Shown piece after piece: positions 46,331 through 58,848 of a stretch of DNA of 64,000 nucleotides. The position numbers and the translations under genes are program-made. The DNA is taken from NCBI GenBank assembly GCA_024699855.1, contig JAMPIQ010000003.1, positions 6,324,001 through 6,388,000 on the forward strand, given 5' to 3'. Source of the DNA: Aphelenchoides besseyi (lineage: Eukaryota; Nematoda; Chromadorea; Rhabditida; Aphelenchoididae). The notes beneath the pieces are model-generated. The model saw nothing but the letters and a program-made list of their open reading frames with translations. It did not search any database and was not told where the DNA came from. Numbering within the stretch: the stretch's first letter is position 1; every line of letters begins with the position of its first letter.

Positions 46331-49300
46331 TTTTATCGATGATTTGCGGACGATGAGAAGAGAAACCGGTGAAATTGCCGTTAATGGGCAAGAAATAGAA
46401 ATTCACAAATTCTGAACGGCGAAGAAGCGCCGATAGGACCAAGTGTTACCTGAAAAGAAAAGTTATCGCTTAAGCATAGAACACAAACGCGATTTCCGGT
46501 AGTCATGGACACACAAAGAACAATGCACGATCGTAAGAAACATAATGGTTAAAGTGGTGAGAATGAATTAACAGAAAGTCGCAAATGACGAGAACTAGCT
46601 GGAAAAGACAGTAGTTATCCAGTGGTTATTTGTAGCTTAACGACCATGACGTTTCGTTGAGCTTGTAAACAATTTCATTAACTGTAAAGAATCGCAAACA
46701 AGCGATTAGATGAATCCAACTAATCTTTGGTTCGACTCGTCCAAAATCAATTGGTCCTTGTCACGCAATCCAAACAATTGGAACGCAAATGCTTCACTAC
46801 CAAAACCTTCAATTACCGCCGTCAAACGCTGCGCATTCCTCAAGCCGGAAATCTATCGAATTTCAAGAAACTAGAAATTCAAAACCGCTTCAGAATTACA
46901 GTAAATGCTGATGAAAACACGGTTTTCGTCATAAACTGTTCGTTTGCTTTCATGAAATTCTGAATATTTCATTCGAATAGGCGAGAGAATCGGCTCAAGT
47001 CCAAAGTGCTAAAAGTGCTAAAACGAAAGATAAGACCCATAAAGCAGCGGGAAATTTCTTTCAAGTTTATGTGCATAACTAAGAACTTCATTCGACTTTC
47101 GCGAGAGACGGCTTCAGGAGCTTAGTTTCTTGGTAACACAAAAAGGAAAGTTTGTGGGTTCAAATAAGATGGTGGATCAACGGCTTACAATTTGGGTTTT
47201 GAGTTGACGGTCAGCAGCTAAATTAAGCGAATGCAAGAAGAACACAAAACGAATTGTCGTTAATCTGATGTCATCAAACTAACATTATAGAATGGGTAAA
47301 ACAAAGGAACTCAATGTTATTTGTGGATTAGGTGGTCATTCTTGTTCGACGGAAGAATACACGTCGTTCAGCAAACACCAAGAATTCAAAATGCCCACGT
47401 GAGTGGTCCGCATTTAACTCGCGACTATTTTGGTTGTGCATTTCGATTGCGACAACCAAGCGATGTTCATTGACAGTCCGCCCACCAAATCAGAACTTCA
47501 TATTCGAGAACATTAGTCGACTGGACTAATGTGTAATTCAAATGACCGATGAATTTTCGGAATTCGTCACTACGACCATTTTCAACCTAACAAGCGACTT
47601 TCAAGCGAACCTGCTGCAAGCATTTAAAGGGCGTGAAAACATTTAAAATTAATGAAAACGATTGGTTGTTGCGGAGAGTAACGGTGACAATCGAACCATC
47701 AAGTTTCCGCGTTCGAATTCGCGCCCACACAACCAGACCTCTGTTCCAGACTGTAAAATTGTTTCCAAGACTCCAGTCGAAGCAAAATGGCTTCTGCCAA
47801 CAGGTGAAAACTATTTCGGTCGTTGGGGCGGAGACATTGAAATTGAATTGTAGCCCGTTTTACGAAATAAATTTCCACCATTTGACCAGCCATCACTTAG
47901 CTGACCAATTGGTTGCATCGGACGTCAAAACATTTCTGCTTATTTTAGTTTTGGGAATCAGGATTCTGCAACTTCATTTGCATGAATTAATTGCACCACT
48001 TCATTGTCGATATTCAGACTCAAGCGGCAAGTCAGTTCGAATAAATTTCTGTTGGGATTAGCATTCGCAAATACTTCCTGTCAATCACATCAACTACTAA
48101 TGACTACAGTTTGCAGTCGAAAAGGAGTTCAGTATTCCGACGCTGAAGACCTTTTTAAGTTCGTCAAGGCGTTTCCTGGTGACTTTTTTGTAACAAAACA
48201 TTTGGCAAATGTTCGAGAAAACAGTTGAATACCTTCAAAACTTAGGCACCAAAAACAACTACGATATAAAACTGAAGGTTGGCGTCATTTTGTTAAGATA
48301 TGCGTCCTATTCAACAGTCATTATCATGCATACGCGAACAATGAAACAAACTGAATGGTGGCCGAATTAAATCCTAATAAGTGTTTGTATGTCGGGAAAA
48401 TGCTTGCACAAAGAGAACAATATTAGGTTGCAAGAGTGACTTCGATTCGCGCGAACACAAAATCCAAGGCACATTCAGTTTGATGTATGATGTAAAACAT
48501 CACTTCGCTTCGGTCTTATAATCAATTAAATGTACTTTTGCTTATTTGTTGAACATAAAAAGAACACTTCAATGTATTAACTATCCGTTTCAATGTTGCT
48601 ACTCTTTTGAATGATTATCAAGCTAAAAACAAAAGTGCAAATTACAACATGATTTTCAAGTTGACACAAAAGTGGCGCGCAATTTTACCAAACCCAAACT
48701 GGAACAATTGAATTACAATGCTAAACCACAGAACGAAAGTTCATTCAACGGTTTTATGCACTGAAATATTCTAAACAGTTTGTGAGATGCTCTTTGATTC
48801 CCCTCAACAAACTTCCCATCGTCATTTCCGCATTTTCCGTCGACTCAATAGAACGCTGATTTCGTTGTCGTAGACGACAAACTCTCGTCTGAACTACAGT
48901 ACCTAGTTCTAATAACCTTTGTTTTATTTGACTACTACCGTAGTCCACTAAATAAGAACCAAGATGATTACCTGAACTATAAACTGCCGCGCTTTTGATC
49001 TCATATCAGAGTTCACTTCCGAGGCATGTATCCAATGACTTTCGCTTTAAATTTGTCAATCGAAACATCAAGAACGGTAATGAAACAAAATATCGACCAC
49101 TAAAAACGAAAGGGCTCTCAAATGTCCAACAAACGTTTTTGTTACGCGTTTTAACGCGAATTAATGTTTTTTCAGAGCACTTAAAAATGCATGTACTTTC
49201 TATAGCAGGAATCAAATGGCAAACATACACAGGTCTATAATCGTTAGAACAAAAAAGTCCTTCTGATTCTGCGAACATCATCCCACAAACACCTTCAGTG

Positions 49301-51672
49301 GAATTGAAATTTACATTTCAGAACCACTCGACCAAGTAATTGACCGTTTACAATGCGGGAGTTCTAGTCGAATAAACGTATTAACCGGTTCGAGGAAAAG
49401 CTCAAATCGTTAACTGACTGTGAATTGTCTTAAACGAAGAAAATTTACGTAACGTTGGAATGTAAAAACCAAAACGGTAAACTGAAGTATCTAACTCTCG
49501 AGTTTACAGTTTTTGAGGTCAAATTACTAAACTTCACCTAACCAACCACTTCATAACCAGATATTCAACTCGTAGCGACTCTAAGAGTTCGGAAACAGTT
49601 TCTGAAGTATTTCTGTAGGACCAGTTCTTTGAACCAACATTTTGCATTCATTTCGAGAACACTGACAGTTGAAAAGTCGAATGTAACAAAAAATTAGGTT
49701 GTTAGATCGCACAGAATACGTCTCATGCATTAGAAACAAAGATAAAAAGACCATCAAAAGGAAAGACAAACAAATGGCAAACCGAGTGCCGTTTTGACTG
49801 CTCGAACGGTCACGACACAGTGCAATTGGGACGAAGGACACGCCCTTCGGATAGCGGACAAAAAGAGGCGGCGCCAAATTTATATCCGCCCGCAATTCTC
49901 GTCGATTGTGCGCGTTGAGCCGTGGAGCAGTTTGGACGATGACGCTCGAAATGCCAAACCGATTGCATAGAATCCCAGTGACATCAACTGTTCGAAACGT
50001 CAAACAAACGTTTTGAGTTTGTCAACAATCACAAACGTCAGTAAATCATGGGAAGAAATTGGGTTTGATGGCATTCAAGAGGTAGCGTGAAGAATAAGTT
50101 CAACTCGAAGTGCCCAATTCATGAATTATAAAAGACAACGCAATCTAAAGTTTCAAAGATTTGGAAGTCAGACGAAGGCAATGAATTTGAAGAAATTAAA
50201 AATGAGCTTTTGGAAAAAAATCAGCGGGCGCTCAAAACGTTTGAATGTTTAAACGAAATCGGAAATTAAGTCCAATGAAGAACATCTGACTATTGTATGG
50301 CTATGTTCTTCGGCTCAACGAATTGACGTACGATGCGCGTCAAATGTTCGAGCATAAAGTTTCTCACAATGTGGGTCGTCAGCTGAAGATGACAAGAAGG
50401 AAATTGCAAAGCATCGAAACAACTGCTAAGGTCATTTAATTAGACATCTCATTATAAATAAGCTATAACTTGGACTTGCAACTTGAGGCACAGTGCAAAA
50501 CTTCTGTTCGGTCAACTGGCAGGCTCAGTGGATGGCATGGAGGATCACGGTCAACCGCCAAACGAAGCGTGAGAACCATTGTTCAAGTGAAGTTACCGGC
50601 GAATTGAAGGGGCAAATTTTATCTGCTCAAATGGTGCAGAAAGCAATTGAGACAAAACTTCTAGCCAATTGACGTCGATGAAACAATTTGATGTTGTGGG
50701 TCGTAGTCGAACTTTAACCTTGTTTTTATAACTCAAATCGTTTCGACATGATGTTTGAATGAGTTCATGTACCAATGTGTAGGTGTATGGATGCGGCACT
50801 TAAAATCGTTTGTTTTCAAATATCATCAGAATACGCAATGATCGATCACAGTAAACGCGATGTAGAAAACAAAATACCGTAATTTTACATGCGAACTGAT
50901 TAATGGGTTTCGTTTTTGAGTTCGCTGTTCGTACACGTGACCGAGAACATGCAATTTTCCGAACAGGAACCGTTGATGTTAACGAGAAGTTGCATGCTGT
51001 CACGTCTTCGGATATTCAGAAACTCTCGATTGCATGCAGACAAGATTGTTGAATTGACTGAATTGGAAGTCGAATTAACGAAAATGTTAATTAAAAGTTG
51101 AGTGCTCAAATGCAAAAGTTTGTCTGATTATTTACGTAAAAAACTGATCTTTCTAGCCAGAGATCTCCTGGTGCCGAGATTCTGCATAGCTCCAAAAAGT
51201 TTAAGCGAAATTAAACGGACAGTTGATCGCAGCTTAAAACTGACTAGAATAATAGATCATCAAGACGCTATTAGAACTACTGCAATTGTGTGGGTAAGAG
51301 ACAAACTTAACCGACCAGTTGAAATCAATTCAAGGCTACAGAAGCAAAGTCGCTTGCTAATTGCAAACGGTTGTTTTACACATTGAACAAAAAAGTTTTG
51401 AATTTATCGTACAAGAAACTGAGTTTTCTATTTGTACCATATTCTTTGACATTTGAAGTGCAAAAACATTTGTCAGAATTCGAACGTTTGCAAGTCGCCC
51501 GTCCTTTCAACTCACTAGTATTCTTTCACAGTAGGAAGCACGGAATTTGGATTTCAACACGAATTCGTTTTCTTACCTTCTTTGGCTTTGCGTTCTCGCA
51601 GCCGTTTTTTCGTTCTTCTACTCTGACATTGTTCTCTTGTCTACATTAAAGTCGACTCGTTCTATTTTTTGG
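46331..51672. other. Five-kb AT-rich intergenic region
   Basis: Many short frames on both strands, none with recognisable domains, splice-linked partners or a good start. Slightly protein-like pieces lie at 48754-48948 (minus, amphipathic helices around RLRQRNQRSIEST), 47633-48061 (plus) and 51102-51386 (plus); they could be decayed exons. The left end should contain the flp-16 promoter and the right end the promoter of the Vasa-like gene. No tRNA-like cloverleaf and no tandem array were noticed. Confidence 0.4.
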
Positions 51673-53840
51673 ATGTTCGATAAAGACTGGTCGAACGCCC
51701 GCGACTTTGAAATTCCTGCCACAATGTTTAACGAAGTTCGTTTGAAGCGCCAGGACGGTACATTGAGTGATATGACCAGTGGAACAGGATTTCAAAACAA
51801 CAACACATACGTTGAGACGAACGAAGATGTCGATCCCACTCCAACGCCTGCGATGTCAGCGGCCGAAAAACGCCGTGATAATGCGCGTAAGTGTCGATTA
51901 GAAAGTTCTGTTTGTTAGCCTCATGATTTGCAGGTCGTTTACGTGGAAAATCGCAGCGTACCGGATTCACGACCGAAGAGCTCACATCCGAATTTGATCA
52001 AATTGAAATGGGCGGACATTACGATTTGATTCGCCAACGCGAAGAACAATCCATTCGCTTTGAGGGTTTGGAGGACAACGAAAAATTGAAACCCTTAGCG
52101 TAAGAAGAATGTTCATTCCGATGTTTCAGTAAGCTATTTAGAACATTTGCCGACGGTATTTCCGGCAATTTGTTGGAAAACACGCTCAAACGTTTTCCTA
52201 ACGGGCCGACCACTGTTCAAAAGAATGTGATTCCTTACCTATTGCATTCGAAACGAGATGTCAATTGTCGTTCACCAACCGGATCGGGCAAAACGGCAAC
52301 CTTCTTGTTGCCATTAATCCAAACGATTCATAACCGAAAACTTGCTGAGGATTCGTACGCGTATAGCAAACGTGAGTGCTTCTTCTGCAGCATAGTCGTT
52401 TATCTCGAACTTTTAGGAAACATCAATGCACCGTATGCAGTAGTTTTTTCGCCTACTCGTGAATTGGCTTTACAATTGGCAAGAGATGCAACCCGATTGG
52501 CTGTTGGTATGTTCAGAATATTTGAGGTCGTTATTGTAAGAACCGCAGGTACTTGTGTTCATGTTGCATTTTGCGTTGGCGATTTGGACTTCTCGAAGAA
52601 TCTTCAGGTTATTCGTAACGGTACGGATATTTTGGTTGGAACCGTCGGTCGAATTCATCACATTTGGTTTGGAGGAGACGATGGAAAATTTCCGGTATGT
52701 TTTCTAGATTTTTGTTTTTTTGACTCAGACATTTAGTACCGCTTTGAGTGGATGAACATGACTTATCTCGTACTTGACGAAGCAGATCGTTTAATCGAAA
52801 ACGCGGAATTCTTTACGCTCGTCAAGTCATTCAAAGAGCACATGGTAATTTGTAACAGGTAGATTAATGCTAATCAATTATTGACTTAGGTCAATCAAGA
52901 ACATCGTACTTGGTTGTTTAGTGCGACAACTCAAGAAACTCGTTCAGAAGAAATGGTTGTTGAGAATCCAATTGGAATCTTTGTTGGTAGTGAAGAAGCG
53001 CCAGTGCAAAATGTCGTTCAAATGTTCATCAAAATTGTAAGAAGCATAGAAAGTGGGTAATGTACAAATGGATTTAGGACACGAAACCAATCCATAAGAC
53101 TGTTAATACGGTTGCACAGAACAAAACCATTGGAGTGGTTGGTTATTGACATGTTGTCCTTTTGTCTCAACTTCTATTTACAGACGTACAAATATGCACG
53201 TGTAGATTACTTGATTGCACTGTTGAATCATTTGACAACCGGCACAAGTGGTCCATACAAACTGACTCCACGAATGATTGTTTTCGTCAAAAACAAACGT
53301 CAATCCGATTCGATTGCTGTTCGTTTGATCTCCGAAGGTTTTCGTGCAATGTCCATCAATGGAGATCGACCGCTTGATAGCCGCTCGAAAGTGATCGACC
53401 AACTGCGTTCCGGCGAAATTGACGTGCTGGTCGCGACCGATGTTGCTAGCCGTGGATTGAATATTCCGAACGTTGACACAGTCTTCAATTTGGCATTACC
53501 GACACAAAATTACATTAGTTACATTCATCGTATTGGTCGCACTGGACGAATGGGTAACGTTGGTCGGGCGATTTCGCTTTTTGATCCTGAAGAAGATTTG
53601 GGCATCGGAATGTTTTTGATTAAGGTCAGTTGCCGATAGTTCGATTCGATTATTCGAATATTTCAATTGTAGTGTATGAAGAGTTGTCATCAAAGACCGC
53701 CGGAATGGTTGGAAGAAGCGGTGGACCAGTCGATTACCAATTTTGTTGCCTATAGCGTTAAATATCATCCAATATCCGACGAAAGTTTGCCCCCACAACA
53801 ACATACCATTGAATTGGATCCCGATCATAAGTTTATATAA
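51673..53840 (+). CDS. Divergent DEAD-box helicase, Vasa/DDX4-like
   Basis: Exons 51673-51886, 51934-52099, 52142-52371, 52417-52506, 52549-52694, 52737-52844, 52890-53036, 53078-53137, 53184-53624, 53673-53840 give 589 aa. Motifs: Q-motif PTTVQ, Walker A SPTGSGKTATFLLPL, Ia SPTRELALQ, II LDEADR, III SAT, IV MIVFVKNKRQ, V TDVASRGLNI, VI HRIGRTGRMGNVGRAISLFD. Vasa-specific hints are GTCV after motif Ia, AISLFDPEEDLG and the terminal PPEWLEEA, which corresponds to the VPAWLEE block of Vasa. Odd points: the GG motif is replaced by VGD and TPGR by TVGR. No RGG repeats or CCHC knuckles are visible. Vasa family helicases act in germ granules and piRNA or translation control. An upstream in-frame extension from 51547 would add a hydrophobic segment and is not preferred. 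Confidence 0.82.
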
Positions 53841-56569
53841 ATTATTTGTTAACAATGAACTCTTGCCTTATATTGCTATTTCTCATTTCCCAAGTTTTCA
53901 TAGCCCTTGTTTTCTCATGTTCTATGATCTTCAGACATGATCTTAATGTTGTTCAAGTTCTTTCCGGCCAGTTTTATGAGAAACTGAGCGATGATTTGGT
54001 TGTTGCCCGATGTTCTGATTGTTACACAAAGAATAAAGATTAATAAAATATCAGGACGAGTGCTCAACCAAGTGATAGTCATTCAGTGATTGTAGATAAC
54101 AATATAATAATCTCAGAACACGATGAAACAGAAATCCAGCTAACACGCGTGAAAATATCATACTACCACGTAAACAAATGTAGTTGAAAAGCCAAAAGAG
54201 TTACCGTAGATTCAGAGAAAGTGGTTTTGCAAAACAATTCGATGTTCATTTTGTCCAAGTAACCACAGGATTATGTTTTGTCTCAAAAAGATGTTCAAAA
54301 ATCAAGCGGAAACAAAAACATTTCCACACTTTTGTTTTTGTCGCGTTTATTCTTGCGAACATAACCCTAATAGTCGCAGTCTATTTCAAGGTAAATTGTT
54401 CTACGGTCAACCGTTGTACAAACCCAAACAGGTAACTTTGCTAATGATCTTCGATTTGTTGAAAACCTTTCGAAAAGCACTTTTCAAGAAAAACGAACAC
54501 GTACAGTAAACTTCGAATCGATTACAGAGAATGTTCTTTTGAACCTTGAATTCCGGAAATGACCGCAAATTCAGCGAAAGCTAAATACGCATTTCCGCAT
54601 TCCTCGCGTCTGCTTAACGGACTGTAAACATTTTTCGTAAATGAAATCCCGAGTCAAACTTGGTAACGAGGGTGTTTGATTATCGCAGGCGGTTTTTATT
54701 GCAAACCGTAAAGTTCGGAAGGCGGCTTTCTCGACCCGAATTCAATTTGAGTCGACTACTTCCAAATGCAATCTTCGGGGCGAGCCAACTGTACGATTCG
54801 TCATTGATAGCTCAGTTCGACAATTTAGCCGCTAAGTTTATAATTCATAAGCCAACTGCTTCCGAATGACGTGCCCAGTACGCAGAAGCGTAAATAAGCG
54901 AATGATTCCACAAAAATCCAGTTAATCAACACGTGTATGAACAATAGTAGAAGAGAAGAACAACAATCAATTATCTCGTTAAACAAATGATGTTTGATGT
55001 TAGAGACGAAATGTCGGTTCGTTTTTTCTAGAGAATGTTTACTGTAAAAGAACTTGGTTTCGAGTGTTTTTGTTCCAGAAATCGTTCAATTTGGCTACTG
55101 TAAACTGCGACACTTTTATTCACGCTCATCTTAACTTCCGCCAAAAGTACAAAACAATAAGCAGTTAAACAATGTTCCTGTTAAATCCATTATCGTACAT
55201 TGCAGTTTCCCTAAACTCGTATTACGGTGTCAACGAAAGCAAACGTGTTGTTTCGAAAACAAAAAGTACTCACTAAACTTCCGTTTTCGAATTTGAATTC
55301 AGAAGCTGACAAACGCGGAATTGAAATTCTTGACATCGGTTGCGATGGTCTTTGAGCTTGAGATGAGTTTTTTAAGACGAAAACCGCATTAATTGTAAAA
55401 TGTCAAAGGTCTTAAGTTCACTTTGTGATCACGTCCTTTTGCCTTCATTCTCATGTTTATTTAACTTTTTCGAGAGCAAAGACTGAAATTCCAATTTCGA
55501 CGTCAATGCGGGGCTTCACAACAAAAACAAACGCTTCGAAGATCGTAAAATAGAGTTGAATTTATTTATAGTCAGCAAAGGAATTGCATTCAATGGCAAG
55601 CAAAAGCGCTGTCTGGTCCGCAAAAAGATCCAAAATACCAGTGAATTTGCACCTTAAAGATGCTTAGATTTGATGTTGTAATCGGTTTTCATTTTCGATT
55701 GGTTGGAAATGCAACTTGAAGACCCTCGATTATTGCAATCAATGAGCTTTAGACTGTGGATAGTCAGCAACAGCTTTTTGTTCACAACAATGGAAAACTC
55801 TGAACAGATACCTCCGATCATCGGAAACTGTTTTTTTATTGTGATGCAACAAATTTACTTCACTTAAAGGCCTTTCATTAAGCAGCTGAACAAAAGACGA
55901 TTTCCACACGCGTTCAAAACAAATCGATTGATAACAACGATCGTCGTAGTCGACTTTCTCGGCTGTCGCTTTGGATTCGAGGGTTTTGGTAAAAAAAAAC
56001 AGCGGGCAGCAACGGCGTTTTTGAATTCGTTTTGATTTCCAAATGTGCGACCGTAATGTCAACGACCAAAATTTTCGTGTGATTTGAACGTGGAGACCGA
56101 GCGCGCCATTTCGTTTGTCAGTGAAACGGCGACTTGTTTCGGAGGTTCGAAATTCGGCGACTAATTTTTGTCGACTGCATGAACGGCAATTCGAACGCGC
56201 AGCGTCATTTCCTCCGCTCACTCGCCATTTGGACCGGGGACTTCGATCGCTCTTCATGTCAACCTCCCTCCTTTCCCACTAGCACTGGCGCAGGCGTTGT
56301 TTTTGCCGTGGCATTCTTGGCTTTCAACTAGCGACCTCGATTACCCCGAATGTTGGAATCCCATTGCGCAGTTGACGGCGTTAGTTTTGCGTGATTGTTT
56401 CGTTCATAACCACGCGTTCGATCGTGTGGACTTTGGAGCGAATTCTTTTTGGCTGCGTTTTAATTGGCCACTCGCCGTGACACGCGATGTCCTTGACTCC
56501 CAATCGTCCCACCTGCCAAATTTCTGAGCGTGGGTTCAACGGCGTCCATTGATTCCGACCTTTTCAGCC
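53841..56569. other. Intergenic region before Dishevelled
   Basis: No recognisable genes. Short frames such as 54184-54435 (plus, one hydrophobic stretch) and 55739-56257 (minus) lack conservation signals and partners. The 300 bp before the Dishevelled ATG are GC richer (56100-56560), as expected for its promoter and 5' UTR. Confidence 0.4.
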
Positions 56570-58410
56570 ATGAATTTGAGCGATTCGTTTGAAGATACGG
56601 ATGTCAGCGATGCACCACCACATTTGTTGCCGGAGATCAGCGGAATTGTCGAGAATACGGAGCCCCAATATACGATCGTTGTCTATCATTTGGACGACGA
56701 GACCATTCCATATTCAACCACAATACCCGTTCCACCATCTCGTTTCACTCTCGCTCATTTGAAACGTGCACTTAATCGCCGCAATTTCAAATGTTACGCT
56801 CCGCACTTTGATGAAGCTTTGCAACAGTAAGTAAACAAATAAACAGCGATCAGAGATCGAGTTTAGAGAAGTGAAAGTTGACATTTTGGATGACCACGCG
56901 ATTCTTGAACCCAATCGAAATGATCGTTTTTTACTTCATCTTGTTACTGTTCCAACCGAAGAGTCATTGAATCGAGAACTTCGTTCAGGGACTTTGAAGA
57001 AAACTGGTCGTCATCAGCACATTCCACTTATGCGTTCCAAAGGCGCTATTGCGCCCATAAATCGGAAAGTGAGCGGTGGAATCTACGCAAATCATGCCGA
57101 TCTCTATCGTCAAAGTCGTCGTAGTCGTCGACTACCAATTTATGAGGATTCGAGAACGAGTCTCGACGACATTTCGCTTCTCGATAAACGTCGATATTGT
57201 CCACGCAATTTCTCTGACAGTGAAGCTTCGACCGATTTTACAACTGTTTCTGAAATGGAGGAAAGACGCAACGCTCGTCGACATATACGACGTGCTCGAT
57301 CCTTTTCAATGCTCTCCAGTACTTGTGACGACACGGACATTTCGATGGGATTAAAGCTCTACACTGCTTCTATCAAAGTTGAACCTGGACGCGATCCCGG
57401 CTTGAAGGTGCTTTTGCATAGAGCGCATAATCGACACGAAATTTACGTGGATGAGATTATTCCAGGTTAGTAGAAAACGGTAAACAAACAAACCAATGCC
57501 GTTGACCCATTTGTTGGGTCGAATGTCAATTCCGGTGACTCACTATTCGATTTCTTTTCAGGGTCACCGTTGGCTTTGGACGGACGATTACAAAAAGGCC
57601 ATTTGATTATTGCAGTTGATAACATTCAGTTGGGCGATTATTCGGGAGAAAGAGCGGTGGAAATCTTGAAAACCGCTTTTCAAAAAGCAGCAAAAAATAG
57701 AGGGTAAGATCAAGAAACAAACGAGTTTGACAGTTTGGCTTTTCAGCCACGTGCAATTAACTTACTGTACGGATGCACGAATGCCGACTACTCAGCGCTT
57801 CGAACTGCCCGATGAATCCGTGCGACCGTTGGACACGGAATGTTGGCGTGATAACGTCAATCAACTACGACAATTGGAGCAATTGGACATGCGAACTACT
57901 GCGTTGATTGGGAAGCATCGACCATGTTCATCATCGGGAGTTGGAAGTCTGCAAAGTTCGTTGATCGACGCACGTTTTCCTGCTGATGCGCCGTTCGAAG
58001 TTGTTGTTCGAGCAATGGCACATCCAATTAATGGAATCAGTCGGCGTGAGAACACTCAAATGAATCTGACTATCAGCAACAGCTTCAACGGTCAAGATTT
58101 GATCAGCTGGTTGGCAGATCATGTGACTGGCTTGGATGATCGAAAACGTTGCGAAGGCTACGCAAATGAACTTGTGCGACGAAAGTTCATTGTTCCTGCA
58201 ATCAAAAAAGACTCATTTACGGCTTTTTGTTACTACACAATCAATGAGTCAAAAATCGCTGGAAATACAATGCGGCGTGGTGTTTGTACTCCGTTGGATT
58301 TGAACATTCCGACCATCGACGATACTCTTCCTGAACATATTTGTAAAAAGAAGTGTATGATCACACGACTTCTTTGTATCCACCAGTCAAAAAAGAAGAA
58401 AACCAAGTAA
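56570..58410 (+). CDS. dsh: Dishevelled (Wnt signalling scaffold, DIX-PDZ-DEP)
   Basis: Exons 56570-56826, 56867-57465, 57562-57703 and 57747-58410 give 553 aa. DIX domain near residues 30-120 (VVYHLDDETIPYSTTIPVPP). A long basic/Ser-rich linker with RRARSFSML follows. The PDZ domain lies near 255-345 (LKLYTASIKVE, EIYVDEIIPGSPLALDGRLQ, GDYSGERAVEIL), then FELPDESVRPLDTECW, which is the conserved post-PDZ strand. The DEP domain lies near 410-500 (VVRAMAHPINGISRREN, FNGQDLISWLADHV, FCYYTI). Dishevelled relays Frizzled signals to beta-catenin and polarity pathways through DIX polymerisation and DEP-membrane contact. The PDZ carboxylate-binding loop is not the usual FLGI but a diverged GLKVLL. 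The C-terminus is very short and Lys rich. A reading with a 22-nt third intron was rejected in favour of a 43-nt one. Confidence 0.93.
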
Positions 58411-58848
58411 TCAAATTTGCCATTCACGCATCTGGCGTTTATATTATTCTTACTTTTGTTTTGTAAATAAAAGCGTCAACATGCCTCTATGTGATTACAA
58501 GACAATGAAAGAAATTTGTTGACAAGAAACTTAAAAGCTGAACGTTCGTTTGACAAAGTGTAAAATCAAATGGAATCTTATTGGATATGTTCATTGGACT
58601 TTGTAATCATCAGACAACTTTCGACCTCTCAAATATCTTAATGACTATTTTCAGTTGTCCTAACAATTCGTCTGAGAACACATCTGCTATTCCGTTTCCC
58701 AACATAAACAGCCGAGGGTCTGCGAACTGCGCTGACCGTTTAGCTACCAATCACTTCGTTTTTGCATTTCTACAATTTTGTTTGTTTCTTCGGTGCTGAT
58801 ATTCAGAAGCTGGTTGTTTTGCTGGTGAATTGTTTACAAACAACGAAA

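Noticed and set aside
57704..57725. A 22-nt intron in Dishevelled ending AACGAG
   Set aside because: A 43-nt intron with a TTTTCAG acceptor is in the same frame and of normal size.
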